Shown: piece after piece, positions 1-8,618 of the stretch | Layout: each line of letters begins with the position of its first letter | Numbering within the stretch: the stretch's first letter is position 1 | From: an uncultured bacterium | GTDB taxonomy: Bacteria > Pseudomonadota > Gammaproteobacteria > Burkholderiales > Burkholderiaceae_E | NCBI GenBank assembly: GCA_903866395.1 | Contig: CAIPNM010000242.1 | Location: 1 to 47,808 of the forward strand | Direction of reading: 5' to 3' | DNA length: 47,808 nt | Made by a program: the position numbers and the translations under genes | The notes under the pieces: generated by a model | What the model was told of the DNA's origin: nothing | The model's database searches: none | Seen by the model: only the letters and a program-made list of their open reading frames with translations

Positions 1-356
1 ACCCGCCAACCGATTCGAGACAGGACGGTTGCGAGCGCACCGGAGCGGTTTCCGCCTCGCCAGCAGTAGATCAAGGGACGCCACTCCCGCGGCCGGTCGG
101 CGAACTGGTTCTCAAGCAGTTGGGCGATGTTGCGGGCGACCTTGGCGGCGCCGACCCGCTTTGCAACAAACCCCGACTCATTGCGATAGAGCGTACCTAC
201 CTCGGCGCGTTCGGCGTCATTCAGGACCGGAGCGCTGATTGCGCGCGGGAGTCGGTCTTGCGAGTACTCGCCCGGGCTGCGCGCGTCAAGGATGTCGTGA
301 AACTCGTGGATCCGGGACAGCGCCTCGTCCACCGTAAGGACGTCAGGCGCTTTCAT
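1..356 (-). CDS. mnmH: tRNA 2-selenouridine synthase MnmH (5' part, cut by window edge)
   Basis: The ATG is at 356 and about 118 codons are visible before the window edge; the P-loop half of the gene lies outside. MnmH replaces the 2-thio group at wobble uridines of some tRNAs by selenium, using selenophosphate, through a geranylated intermediate. The visible part is the N-terminal rhodanese domain. It has the family landmarks ILDARSPGEY near residue 22, PVLNDAERAEVGTLY near 43, and the catalytic loop YCWRGGNRSG with Cys98, equivalent to the E. coli catalytic Cys97. The gene is divergent from the DUF1178 gene, with only 26 bp between the start codons. Presence of mnmH predicts a selD gene elsewhere in the genome. 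Assignment is firm for the visible domain; completeness cannot be judged. Confidence 0.9.
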   Translation of the reverse strand, partial: MKAPDVLTVDEALSRIHEFHDILDARSPGEYSQDRLPRAISAPVLNDAERAEVGTLYRNESGFVAKRVGAAKVARNIAQLLENQFADRPREWRPLIYCWRGGNRSGALATVLSRIGWR

Positions 357-369
357 CGAGCAAACCCCT

Positions 370-375
370 TACAAT
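370..375 (+). promoter_or_regulatory. -10-like hexamer directly upstream of the DUF1178 gene
   Basis: TACAAT (5 of 6 to TATAAT) ends 7 nt before the ATG at 383, and no Shine-Dalgarno sequence lies between. If used, transcription would begin at or next to the start codon, giving a leaderless mRNA. No good -35 is visible, so this is weak. Confidence 0.3.
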
Positions 376-382
376 CGACTTC

Positions 383-835
383 ATGAAAGTCTTTGATCTC
401 TGTTGTGAGGCCGACCACCGTTTCGAAGGCTGGTTTGCTTCGGAAGCTGAATACGAACGGCAAATTGCCGAGTCGCTCGTGGAGTGCCCGTTTTGCGGTA
501 GCCGTTCGCTTCGCAAAATGCTCTCTGCACCGCGCTTGAATCTGTCTCATAGCCAGGCTGAGCGCACGGCCCCGGAGCCCGCGGCGCATCCATCGCAAAT
601 GGCCCGCGACCAGATCCAGGCGATGTGGATGCAAATGGCGCGCCAGATTATTGAAAGCACTGAAGACGTGGGCGCACGGTTTGCTGAAGAGGCAAGAAAA
701 ATTCATTACCGCGAGGCTGAGGAGCGTGCAATTCGCGGCACCGCCAGTGCGGACGAAACGGCCGCACTGATGGACGAAGGAATCGAAGTGCTTGCCTTGC
801 CGCTGCCCGCCGCGCTCAAGGGTCCGGTTCAGTAA
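383..835 (+). CDS. DUF1178 family protein
   Basis: A 150-residue protein matching the DUF1178 family (about 140-160 aa, common in alpha- and betaproteobacteria), whose function is not established. Its N-terminus MKVFDLCCEADHRFEGWF is typical, followed by a zinc-ribbon-like CPFCGS near residue 37 that, with the N-terminal Cys pair, could bind a metal. The family's conserved region RHIIESTEDVG-like appears here as RQIIESTEDVGARFAEEARKIHY near residues 89-113. The middle (about 55-75) is Ala/Pro/Gln-rich and probably a linker. The gene ends in TAATAA. It stands alone between divergent mnmH and the convergent acyl-CoA cluster. The start is the only ATG that keeps the conserved N-terminus. Confidence 0.85.
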   Translation: MKVFDLCCEADHRFEGWFASEAEYERQIAESLVECPFCGSRSLRKMLSAPRLNLSHSQAERTAPEPAAHPSQMARDQIQAMWMQMARQIIESTEDVGARFAEEARKIHYREAEERAIRGTASADETAALMDEGIEVLALPLPAALKGPVQ

Positions 836-900
836 TAATCGCAGGTGCGGGGAGGGCGGTGCTTCCGCTTCATGCACACCGTTGTTTGCTCGAATACGCT

Positions 901-2169
901 TCATGAGCCTCGCGTAACCGGAATCTCAACCCGGCCGGCGTCGCCCGGAATAGGGGAGTGACGGGCGATTTCGAGCTTGGCAATGGCCGCGCGGTGTACC
1001 TCGTCTGGGCCATCGGCAAAGCGCAGCGTACGCGAATGCGCCCACATGGCGGCAAGCGGAAAATCGTCGCTCACCCCGCCTCCGCCATGGGCCTGAATTG
1101 CCCAATCCAACACCTTGCCCGCCACATTGGGCGCAATCACCTTGATCATGGCGATTTCGCGTCGCGCCACCTTGTTGCCCACGGTGTCCATCATGTGCGC
1201 AGCCTGCAAGGTCATGAGACGCGCCTGGTCGATCAGGCAGCGTGACTCGGCGATTCGCTCATGCCAGACCGAGTGCTCGGAGATTCGTTTGCCGAAGGCG
1301 ACGCGGGACATCAGCCGCTTGCACATGAGTTCGAGCCCGCGCTCCGCGACGCCGATCTGTCGCATGCAATGATGGATCCGACCCGGGCCTAGACGGCCCT
1401 GCGCGATTTCAAAGCCGCGGCCCTCGCCGAGCAGCACATTATCGAGAGGAACACGAACATCCGTGAACAAGACTTCAGCGTGTCCGTGAGGAGCATCATC
1501 AAAGCCATAGACGGTAAGCGGACGAATGATGGTGATGCCCGGCGTGTCTGCGGGGATGATGATCATGGACTGCTGTTGATGCCTCGGCGCGGAGAGGTCG
1601 GTCTTACCCATGAAAATGAAAACCTTGCAGCGCGGATCCGGTGCGCCCGAAGTCCACCACTTTCGTCCGTTGATGCGGTAATGGTCACCTTCACGAACGA
1701 TGGTGGACTCGATGTTGGTGGCGTCTGATGAAGCGACGCCCGGCTCGGTCATCGCAAACGCCGAGCGGATCTCGCCTCGCAGCAGTGGGTCTAGCCACTG
1801 ACGTTTGAGCGATTCGCTCGCGTAGCGCTCAAAGGTTTCCATGTTGCCCGTATCGGGCGCTGAGCAGTTGAAGACCTCCGGCGCCCAGTGAACCCGACCC
1901 ATGATCTCGCAAAGGGGCGCGTAGTCAAGGTTTGACAGGCCTTCGGGCACGCGCGCCGAGCGTGGCAGGAACAGGTTCCAAAGCCCAGCCTCGCGCGCGA
2001 TCGGCTTGAGTTCGTCAATCACCCGGGTGGGGACCCAGACGTTGCCGGCACGGCGGTTCGCGGCGACTTCCTCCTCGAAACGGTGTTCATTCGGGTAAAT
2101 ATGCTGATCCATGAAGGCCTTGAGTCGGCCCTGAAGATCGAGGCTGCGCGGGGAAAATTGGAATGACAT
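901..2169 (-). CDS. ACAD11/LvaC-type acyl-CoA dehydrogenase family protein
   Basis: A 422-residue flavoprotein of the acyl-CoA dehydrogenase superfamily. It shows the FAD/substrate motif [14 protein letters not shown], then [14 protein letters not shown], the FAD-contact run [14 protein letters not shown] and the C-terminal motif [10 protein letters not shown]. In classical dehydrogenases the last motif contains the catalytic Glu (YEGT); here the aligned residue is Asp386 within ADGPDEVH, the pattern of the ACAD10/ACAD11 subgroup. The start is ATG 2169, because the reverse strand has GGAG 5 nt upstream; the longer frame opens at a TTG and adds a low-complexity stretch. It follows the APH-type kinase gene by 58 bp on the same strand. 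Members of this subgroup (LvaC, ACAD10/11) are reported to act on 4-phosphoacyl-CoA rather than simply desaturating acyl-CoA. Family is sure; substrate is inference. Confidence 0.88.
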   Translation of the reverse strand: MSFQFSPRSLDLQGRLKAFMDQHIYPNEHRFEEEVAANRRAGNVWVPTRVIDELKPIAREAGLWNLFLPRSARVPEGLSNLDYAPLCEIMGRVHWAPEVFNCSAPDTGNMETFERYASESLKRQWLDPLLRGEIRSAFAMTEPGVASSDATNIESTIVREGDHYRINGRKWWTSGAPDPRCKVFIFMGKTDLSAPRHQQQSMIIIPADTPGITIIRPLTVYGFDDAPHGHAEVLFTDVRVPLDNVLLGEGRGFEIAQGRLGPGRIHHCMRQIGVAERGLELMCKRLMSRVAFGKRISEHSVWHERIAESRCLIDQARLMTLQAAHMMDTVGNKVARREIAMIKVIAPNVAGKVLDWAIQAHGGGGVSDDFPLAAMWAHSRTLRFADGPDEVHRAAIAKLEIARHSPIPGDAGRVEIPVTRGS

Positions 2170-2227
2170 GAAGGCTCCGGTATCTGTGCTTGATAGACGG
2201 CTGATGAGGTCGGGCAAGGCGGCAGCG

Positions 2228-3346
2228 TTACCGAACGCCGCGCGCGATTTGCCAGCCCATTTCGGCAAGCGGCCTGACGCGCTCGATGGTGGCAGGTGCC
2301 TGTGTATTCGAGGCGGTACCGTCGACCACCCGCTTGACGATGCCCTGCAGGATGGCCGCTAGCCTGAACATGTTGTAGGCGAGATAAAAATCCCAGTGCT
2401 CGAGTACGGATGCCGGGTCGCGTCCGGTTCTCTGGCAATAGCGGGCGATGTAGTCGCTCTCGGACGGAATGCCCAATGCCGCGAGATTGAGTCCGCCAAT
2501 GCCTCGAAATGTGCCAGGCGGAATGCGCCACGACATGCAGTGATAGGAAAAATCGGCGAGCGGATGACCGAGCGTTGAGAGTTCCCAATCGAGTACCGCT
2601 CGTGCCCGGGTTGAATGCGTCTCAAAGATCAGGTTGTCCATGCGGTAATCCCCATGAACGATCGAGATTTCATCTGACGCTGGGATATGCGCGGGCAGCC
2701 AATCGATCAGCTGGTGCATGGACTCAATATGCTCGGTTTCCGATGCCTGGTACTGCTTGGTCCAACGGCCAATTTGCCGGGAAAAATAGTTGCCGGGGCG
2801 GCCATAGTCGGCCAGACCGATGGAAGCCGGGTCAATGGAATGGAGCGCTGCCATCACCCGGTTCATCTCGTCGTAAAGCGCGGCACGATCTGTGGTTGAA
2901 AAACCGGGAAGCGATTGATCCCACAGCACACGTCCCTGCACGTGTTCCATTACATAGAACGCGCGACCGATGACGGATTCATCTTCGCAGAGGCAAAACA
3001 CTCGTGCGACGGGTACTTCAGTATGCGCGAGCGCGGACAGCACGCGGAACTCTCGCTCGATGGCATGCGCAGACGGCAGGAGCTTGGCTACCGGCCCCGG
3101 CTTAGCACGCATCACCCAGGTGCCCGTTGGCGATGACAGCAGGTACGTGGGGTTGGACTGCCCACCCTTGAAGATCTGCGCGCGCAGTTCGCCCGAAAAG
3201 CCAGGAAGATGGTCGCGTAGCCACTGCCCTAATCGCTGTGTGTCGATTTGATGTCGCTCGGGTACCGGCATCGTCCCGTCGAATTCGGGATCGTCAGACC
3301 CACTGGCTTGGGCAGCGGGAGTGGAGCGGTCGGCAGCGTTGGTCAT
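2228..3346 (-). CDS. APH-family phosphotransferase (LvaA/ACAD11 kinase-domain type)
   Basis: A 372-residue aminoglycoside-phosphotransferase/choline-kinase fold protein. Visible elements are a glycine loop GGQSNPTY (61-68), an ATP-binding segment VMRAKPG with following AIEREFRVL, the catalytic loop HGDYRMDN (231-238, Asp233 and Asn238) and the metal-binding DWE (253-255) in [15 protein letters not shown]. Those last words are typical of the branch that forms the N-terminal half of animal ACAD10/11 and of bacterial LvaA, not of drug-resistance kinases. The ATG at 3346 lies 3 nt after the upstream dehydrogenase stop, so the two are translationally linked, and the ACAD-type gene follows. Inferred role: phosphorylation of a 4-hydroxyacyl-CoA (or similar hydroxyacyl-CoA). 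The substrate is not shown by sequence. Confidence 0.87.
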   Translation of the reverse strand: MTNAADRSTPAAQASGSDDPEFDGTMPVPERHQIDTQRLGQWLRDHLPGFSGELRAQIFKGGQSNPTYLLSSPTGTWVMRAKPGPVAKLLPSAHAIEREFRVLSALAHTEVPVARVFCLCEDESVIGRAFYVMEHVQGRVLWDQSLPGFSTTDRAALYDEMNRVMAALHSIDPASIGLADYGRPGNYFSRQIGRWTKQYQASETEHIESMHQLIDWLPAHIPASDEISIVHGDYRMDNLIFETHSTRARAVLDWELSTLGHPLADFSYHCMSWRIPPGTFRGIGGLNLAALGIPSESDYIARYCQRTGRDPASVLEHWDFYLAYNMFRLAAILQGIVKRVVDGTASNTQAPATIERVRPLAEMGWQIARGVR

Positions 3347-3349
3347 GGT

Positions 3350-4882
3350 TCAGTCGGGATGAAGAAGTGAAAGACCGAGTTTGGCGCGGCGACGCAGCCA
3401 CATACTGGGCCGGTAGCGTGGATCGGCGGTGATCTGGTGAATGTCGTCAAGCAGCTGCGTGAGGCGCATCGCGCCGAGCTTGTCGCCCAGCGTGAGCGGC
3501 CCCGCGGGATAGCCGAGGCCCAGCCTGACTGCGGTATCAATATCGGCGGGCGACGCAATACGCTGCTGGGCAATCTCACAGCCAATTGCAACGATCATCG
3601 CGAGAATTCGCGGCGCTACAAAACCCGCGCTGTCGCGAATGACCGAAACGCGAACGCCGTCGGCTGCAAAGAGCGAGTGCGCCGCGTTGCGGTAATCGGT
3701 GCGGGTGGCCGGCGTGGTCATGAGTGTTCTGCGCTGGCACGCGCCCTTGGCGACCGCAAAAAACGTGTCAAGGGCGACGGCTCGCTCGGCCGGCCAATCG
3801 AGACAGGCGTGGGTGGCGTCGTGGCCAAGCGGGGCGAGAAGAATCAGTGACTCGGTACTTGGTTCAGGGCTTGTGTCGATCCGTCCGCCGAGATCTGTGA
3901 CCAGCGCGCCCAGTGCGCCGTGGTGCGGGCCGGGAGCGATCCAGACAGGCGGCAGCGACCCAACAGCGGGGGGGGCGGGCTCGGGCGGATTTTGCTGCTT
4001 GCCTTCAACGTGCCGATACCAGCCCTCGCCTCGCTTGCGGCCATGGAGGCCGGCAACATTTCGCTGTGCTGCGATGACCGACGGCCGAAAGCGGGGCTCA
4101 TCGAAATACTGGCGGTAAATGGATTCCATGACCGGATGCGACACGTCGAGTCCGGTGAGGTCCATGAGCTCGAAGGGGCCGAGCTTGAAGCCACTGCCAT
4201 CGATGTTCACCTGCTCGCGCATGATGCGGTCGATGGTGGCGGGGTCGGCGACGCCTTCGCCGAGCAACCTTAGGGCCTCGGTGCCGAAGCCGCGTCCGGC
4301 GTGATTGACGATGAATCCTGGCGTGTCCTGCGCGCGCACGGCCTGGTGCCCGGCCAGTTCTGCCAATGCGCAGAGCTTGTCGAGAATGCCAGGTTCGGTG
4401 CGCGGGCCACCAATGACCTCAACAATGCGCATCAGCGGCACAGGGTTGAAAAAATGGTAGCCCGCCACCCGCTCCGGGTGGCGGCTGCTCGCGGCGATGG
4501 CAGTGATGGATAGCGAGGATGTATTGCTCGCGATCACGGCACCTGTCGCGAGCACGTTATCGAGGTTTGCAAGGAGTTCGCGCTTGGCATCGAGCCGCTC
4601 GACGATCGCCTCGATGACCAGGTCGCAGTCAGCGAGATCGGGCAGAGCTTGTGCAGGCAGGATTCGGTGGGTCGCGGCCTGCGCCTGTTCGGCGGTCAGC
4701 CGCCCTTTGTCCTGAAGCAAGCTGAACACGCCGGCGAGCGACTGGACCGCAGCCGCCAAAGCTGGCGCATGACTGTCGAACAGTCGCACGGGAATGCCGG
4801 CCTGCGCGAAGATCTGCGCGATGCCGCGCCCCATGACGCCGCTACCGACGACGCCGATTCGTTGGAAGGGTGTGGGTTTCAT
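3350..4882 (-). CDS. 3-hydroxyacyl-CoA dehydrogenase (PaaH-like, two C-terminal domains)
   Basis: A 510-residue NAD-dependent 3-hydroxyacyl-CoA dehydrogenase. The N-terminal Rossmann domain has GVVGSGVMGRGIAQIFAQAG (about 10-29). The catalytic region has ASNTSSLSIT and GYHFFNPVPLMRIVEVI with the active-site His, and ends in TPGFIVNHAGRGFGTEALRLL. A second 3HCDH C-terminal domain follows near the end (DSAGFVAPRILAMI ... GLGYPAGPLTLGDKLG). This two-tail layout and ~500-residue length match PaaH/PaaC-type enzymes. It oxidises 3-hydroxyacyl-CoA to 3-oxoacyl-CoA. Start ATG 4882 is chosen because the longer frame only adds a non-homologous stretch. It is the first gene of the three-gene minus-strand cluster, so it could supply the last redox step after the kinase/ACAD pair. 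Confidence 0.9.
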   Translation of the reverse strand: MKPTPFQRIGVVGSGVMGRGIAQIFAQAGIPVRLFDSHAPALAAAVQSLAGVFSLLQDKGRLTAEQAQAATHRILPAQALPDLADCDLVIEAIVERLDAKRELLANLDNVLATGAVIASNTSSLSITAIAASSRHPERVAGYHFFNPVPLMRIVEVIGGPRTEPGILDKLCALAELAGHQAVRAQDTPGFIVNHAGRGFGTEALRLLGEGVADPATIDRIMREQVNIDGSGFKLGPFELMDLTGLDVSHPVMESIYRQYFDEPRFRPSVIAAQRNVAGLHGRKRGEGWYRHVEGKQQNPPEPAPPAVGSLPPVWIAPGPHHGALGALVTDLGGRIDTSPEPSTESLILLAPLGHDATHACLDWPAERAVALDTFFAVAKGACQRRTLMTTPATRTDYRNAAHSLFAADGVRVSVIRDSAGFVAPRILAMIVAIGCEIAQQRIASPADIDTAVRLGLGYPAGPLTLGDKLGAMRLTQLLDDIHQITADPRYRPSMWLRRRAKLGLSLLHPD

Positions 4883-4976
4883 GTCTCGATTGTAACCGGC
4901 GGGCACGCTACACTTCCCGTTGGGGTCCGCGTGGCCAAACACGTTGATGACTCACCACTTTTGAGCGGGGGAGACG

Positions 4977-5615
4977 ATGATGATCAAACTGCACGGATTT
5001 GCAGTCAGCAACTACTACAACAAGGTGAAGGTCGCGCTCCTCGAGAAGGGCTTGCCATTCGAGGAGGTCTACAACCGTGCCAGCAAGGATGCCGCAACGC
5101 TCGCGCTCAGTCCGCTCGGCAAGATCCCCTTCATCGAGACCGAGCACGGTCCGCTCTCGGAGTCTCAGGTCATCATCGAGTACCTTGAAGACCTCCAACC
5201 CGAGCCTGCGCTCTTGCCCTCTGATCCCTGGCAGCGGGCCAAGATTCGAGAGATCGTGGCCTATCTGGAAACCCATGTTGAGCTCACCGCTCGGCGTCTG
5301 TACGGCAAGGCGTTCTTTGGCGGCACAGCCACCGATGAACTGATCGCGCAAACCCGCGTGGATCTCGTGAAAGTGATCGACGCCTTCGGAACGCTTGCGC
5401 GATTCGGCCCCTACCTGGCAGGCGATCGGTTCAGCTACGCCGACTGTGCGGGCCTCGTGCACCTGCCCCTGGTGTCACTGGCGAGTAAAACGATTTACGG
5501 CGAAGACCTGATGGCGGCCTTTCCGGTGCGCGATTACCTCAAACTGCTCGGTGAGCGCGCCTCGGTCCAGCGGGTCAATGCGGACCGCAAAGCGGCGCTT
5601 GCGCCCAAGAGCTAG
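4977..5615 (+). CDS. Glutathione S-transferase family protein
   Basis: A 212-residue cytosolic GST. The N-terminal thioredoxin-like domain reads MIKLHGFAVSNYYNKVKVALLEKG, with cis-Pro in KIPFIETEHG and the glutathione gamma-Glu binding ESQVIIEYLED near 62-72. An all-alpha C-terminal domain follows, with YADCAGLVHLPL. GSTs conjugate or reduce electrophiles with glutathione; the exact substrate is unknown. A GGGGGAGA ribosome binding site sits just upstream of two tandem ATGs (4977 and 4980), and the second has the better spacing. It is divergent from the acyl-CoA cluster (94 bp apart) and converges on yheS: its TAG stop and the yheS TAG stop share the palindrome CTAG. Confidence 0.9.
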   Translation: MMIKLHGFAVSNYYNKVKVALLEKGLPFEEVYNRASKDAATLALSPLGKIPFIETEHGPLSESQVIIEYLEDLQPEPALLPSDPWQRAKIREIVAYLETHVELTARRLYGKAFFGGTATDELIAQTRVDLVKVIDAFGTLARFGPYLAGDRFSYADCAGLVHLPLVSLASKTIYGEDLMAAFPVRDYLKLLGERASVQRVNADRKAALAPKS

Positions 5616-7606
5616 GCAGCGTCAAACGCCGTCACCTGTTTGTCGCGCTGGGTTTGAAGTTCCAACCAGCGGGTCTCGGCTTCGTCTTTTTCGCGCGCAA
5701 GTGCAGCGCGCTGGCGGTTCAGCCCGGCGACTTTTGCTCCGTCGGTGCCAGGTCCGTACAGCGTTGGGTCTTGTAGGGCGCCCTCTGTGTGACCTAATTC
5801 AGATTCAAGTGTCTTGAGCCGGGTCTCGATCGCCCGGATTTCGGCATCGATGGTTCGCGTGAGATTCGCGAGTGCCACCCGCCGCTCCGCGGCGAGCCGG
5901 CGTTCGGTTCGACGGTCGACTGCCGATGCCGAATCGGCAAGGGGAGCGGCCGCGACGCGCTCTGCGCTATCGCCGCCCGATGGCGGGGCGGCCGCGGTGG
6001 CCGCATCACCGCGGCGTTGTGCGATCCAGGCGTCGTAGTCGTCCAGGTCACCGTCATAGTCGGTGAGTGTGCCGTCGGCTACGATGACGAATCGGTCCAC
6101 ACTGGCTCGCAGCAGGTACCGATCATGTGAGACCAGTAGGAGCGCGCCGTCAAACCGGGCAAGCGCGTCGGCAAGGGAGTCGCGCGTCTGCGCATCGAGA
6201 TGGTTGGTCGGCTCATCAAGCACCAGCAGCTGCGGGCGCTGCCAGGCGAGCAGTGCAAACAGGAGGCGAGCCTTTTCGCCACCCGACATCGGTCCGACGG
6301 GGCGGGTTGCGTCTTCGCCGCGAAAGCCGAAACGTCCGAGAAAATCCCGCAAGGCCTGTTCGCGCTGTTCGGGGGCGAGACGCTGCAAGTGGCGCAGGGC
6401 CGACTCGTCGTCCCGCAGCGCGTCAACCCCCTGCTGAGCGAAATAGCCCACCCGCAGCCCGCGCGCGATCGTGATCTCGCCAGACACCGGCGGCAGCTCG
6501 CCCACCAGGGTGCGGATGAGCGTGGTCTTGCCCGCTCCGTTCCTGCCCAGAACGCCGATTCTCGCGCCACGTTCGATCTGCAGCTGCTGTACCTGCACAA
6601 CAGGCGTCTGCTGATAGCCAGCGCCGAGACGTTCGACCAACACGAGATGCTCTGGACAGTCTTCGGCCGAGGCAAGCTCGATATCAACACCGCTCAACGC
6701 CCGAACCACTTCCACCTCGGCCATGCGTTCCAGCGCCTTGATACGGCTTTGCACTTGTCGCGCACGGGTCGCCTGCGCACGGAAGCGCCGGATGAATGAC
6801 TCCAGATGGGCGGCGCGCGCTGCAGACGATTCGCGCTCTCGCGCAGCCTGTGCAGCACGGGCTGCGCGCTGCCTTTCGAAATCGCTATAACCCCCCGCAA
6901 AGCGCATGAGTCGGCCCTCATCGATATGAAGACAACACTTCACTACGCGATCGAGGAAGTCACGATCATGCGACACGATCACCATGGTGCACGCAGATCG
7001 CACCAGCCAGCGCTCAAGCCACAACACGGCGTCTAGGTCGAGGTGATTGGTAGGCTCATCAAGGAGTAGCAACTCGGCTGGTGCAAACAGCGCGCGCGCC
7101 AGGTTGAGCCGCATGCGCCATCCGCCGGATAGTGAATCAACAGGCGCCTCGCAGGCCTCGGCACTGAAACCCAGCCCTGACAGCAGCGCGCGGGCCCGCG
7201 ACGCGGCATCTGCGCCGCCCGCCTCGTGCCAGGCAGCGTGCGCCTGGGCGATGGCGAGGCCCGCGGCGTGATCGGTATCTGCTGACGCTTCGGAAAATTC
7301 GGCTTCAGCCCGTGCAAGGGCCTGCTGGGCTTCGACCAGTGCGGCGTCTGCTGCGAGCAGGTGCTGCCAGGCCGGAAGTAGACTCGACGGCAGTGCTTGT
7401 TCGAGCCGGATCACACGCTCGAAAGGCTGCTCGATACTCCCCGCATCGGGCGATACCTCGCCTGTGAGGGCAGACAGCAGCGACGTTTTGCCCGAACCGT
7501 TCAGGCCGATGAGTGCGACCCGCTCGCCCGGTGCGATGGTGGCCTCCGCACCGCGCAGCAGATCACGCCCACCCCGCGAGAGCGTGAGTTGTCGAAGTCG
7601 AATCAC
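5612..7606 (-). CDS. yheS: ABC-F family ATPase (YheS-like ribosome-associated factor)
   Basis: A 664-residue soluble protein with two ABC ATPase domains and no membrane segments. Domain 1 has Walker A GLNGSGKTS (34-42), signature LSGGWRMRL (159-167) and Walker B LLLLDEPTNHLD (179-190). The linker FIRRFRAQATRARQVQSRIKALERM is the interdomain element that contacts the ribosomal P/E site in ABC-F proteins. Domain 2 has GRNGAGKTT and MSGGEKARL. An Ala-rich segment and a Lys/Arg/Glu-rich coiled-coil tail follow, as in YheS. ABC-F proteins modulate translation at the ribosomal E site. The start is GTG 7606, whose last two bases form the prmB stop, so it is translationally coupled to prmB. YheS rather than Uup is favoured by the linker wording. 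Confidence 0.85.
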   Translation of the reverse strand: MIRLRQLTLSRGGRDLLRGAEATIAPGERVALIGLNGSGKTSLLSALTGEVSPDAGSIEQPFERVIRLEQALPSSLLPAWQHLLAADAALVEAQQALARAEAEFSEASADTDHAAGLAIAQAHAAWHEAGGADAASRARALLSGLGFSAEACEAPVDSLSGGWRMRLNLARALFAPAELLLLDEPTNHLDLDAVLWLERWLVRSACTMVIVSHDRDFLDRVVKCCLHIDEGRLMRFAGGYSDFERQRAARAAQAARERESSAARAAHLESFIRRFRAQATRARQVQSRIKALERMAEVEVVRALSGVDIELASAEDCPEHLVLVERLGAGYQQTPVVQVQQLQIERGARIGVLGRNGAGKTTLIRTLVGELPPVSGEITIARGLRVGYFAQQGVDALRDDESALRHLQRLAPEQREQALRDFLGRFGFRGEDATRPVGPMSGGEKARLLFALLAWQRPQLLVLDEPTNHLDAQTRDSLADALARFDGALLLVSHDRYLLRASVDRFVIVADGTLTDYDGDLDDYDAWIAQRRGDAATAAAPPSGGDSAERVAAAPLADSASAVDRRTERRLAAERRVALANLTRTIDAEIRAIETRLKTLESELGHTEGALQDPTLYGPGTDGAKVAGLNRQRAALAREKDEAETRWLELQTQRDKQVTAFDAA

Positions 7607-8565
7607 GCGGTGGGCCGGCGACCAGGTTGACGGGCTGCGCTGACCGTACGCGTGCGGCGGGCTGGCCGAGGCGAGGGGCGGAGCGCGCTTAACGCCTGCG
7701 CTTCAATCGCCACCAGCATCTGTTCGCCTGCTTCGACCGGCAGGTAGGCGAATTCGAGCTTAGGGAATGCGCGCTCAAAGTGCTCGGCTTCATGGCCGAT
7801 TTCAAGTATCAGTAGACCATCTTGAGTCAGATGCTGTGCGGCCTCGCTCAGTATCCGGGCGATCAACTGCATTCCGTCAGGACCCCCGGCGAGGGCGAAG
7901 CGCGGTTCGGCCCGGAATTCCTGCGGCAGCAGCGCCATGGATGCATCGCAGACATAGGGTGGGTTGCACACAATCAGATCGAATCGTTCGCCCTGATGAG
8001 GGTCGAGGAGGTCGCCCTGCACCAACTCGATTCGGGAACCCAGGCCATGCAGGCTGACGTTTTCAGCGGCCAGTGATAGGGCTGGCTCGCTCAGATCGCT
8101 TGCGCGAACCTGGGTATCGGGAAAGCGCAGCGCGCACAGTACCGCGAGGCTTCCTCCCCCGGTACAGAGATCGAGTACACGCTGCGGCCAGTCATTGGGC
8201 CGCTGGAATGCGTCTAAATAGGCTGCGAGGCTGGTATCCAGTGCTTCGGCAATCAGTGATCGCGGAACCAGTGCCCGCGCGTCGCTGCGAAAACACACAC
8301 CGCGAAGCCAGGCCTCGCCGGTGAGATAGGCGGCAGGCACCCGCTCACTGCAACGTCGTTCGACGAGCGTGATCAGCGCCTCTCGCTCGCTGCGCGCAAG
8401 TCGCGCGTCAAGCCAGCGATCCAGTTCGTCGGGGGCCAGGTGAAGCGACCAAAGCGACATCGCAACCGCCTCGTCAAGCAGTGAGGCGGTCCCGTGTCCA
8501 GTACCGATCTGGGACTCCGCGAACCGTGAGACCGCCCAGCGCAGGCAGTCACGAAGGGTACGCAT
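7603..8565 (-). CDS. prmB: 50S ribosomal protein L3 glutamine methyltransferase PrmB
   Basis: PrmB N5-methylates a glutamine of ribosomal protein L3 using SAM. The protein (320 aa from ATG 8565) opens with the PrmB-specific LRWAVSRFAESQIGTGHGT, has the linker RVPAAYLTGEAWLRG, the SAM loop LDLCTGGGSLAVL (131-143) and the catalytic NPPY motif (201-204). LVPRS rather than RPETE-type wording separates it from PrmC. The start is uncertain. GTG 8622 overlaps the upstream stop as GTGA and would add 19 residues but has no ribosome binding site; ATG 8565 has AGGAG directly adjoining it and matches short-N-terminus homologues. The C-terminus carries an unusual Arg/Pro/Ala-rich tail from about residue 289. 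In many Burkholderiales dapE lies just upstream; here it is absent. Confidence 0.9.
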   Translation of the reverse strand: MRTLRDCLRWAVSRFAESQIGTGHGTASLLDEAVAMSLWSLHLAPDELDRWLDARLARSEREALITLVERRCSERVPAAYLTGEAWLRGVCFRSDARALVPRSLIAEALDTSLAAYLDAFQRPNDWPQRVLDLCTGGGSLAVLCALRFPDTQVRASDLSEPALSLAAENVSLHGLGSRIELVQGDLLDPHQGERFDLIVCNPPYVCDASMALLPQEFRAEPRFALAGGPDGMQLIARILSEAAQHLTQDGLLILEIGHEAEHFERAFPKLEFAYLPVEAGEQMLVAIEAQALSALRPSPRPARRTRTVSAARQPGRRPTA

Positions 8566-8618
8566 CTCCTGCGCAGCATCGCCCGCCGATGCCACACGCA
8601 CGGCCCGCCGATCAGGCT

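Noticed and set aside
836-900. Intrinsic terminator after the DUF1178 gene
   Set aside because: GGTGC and GCACACC can pair imperfectly, but the stem is short and bulged and no T-tract follows.
4649-5188. 179-codon plus-strand ORF crossing the dehydrogenase-GST gap
   Set aside because: Overlaps both the dehydrogenase N-terminus and the GST start, has no family likeness, and would bury the GST ribosome binding site.
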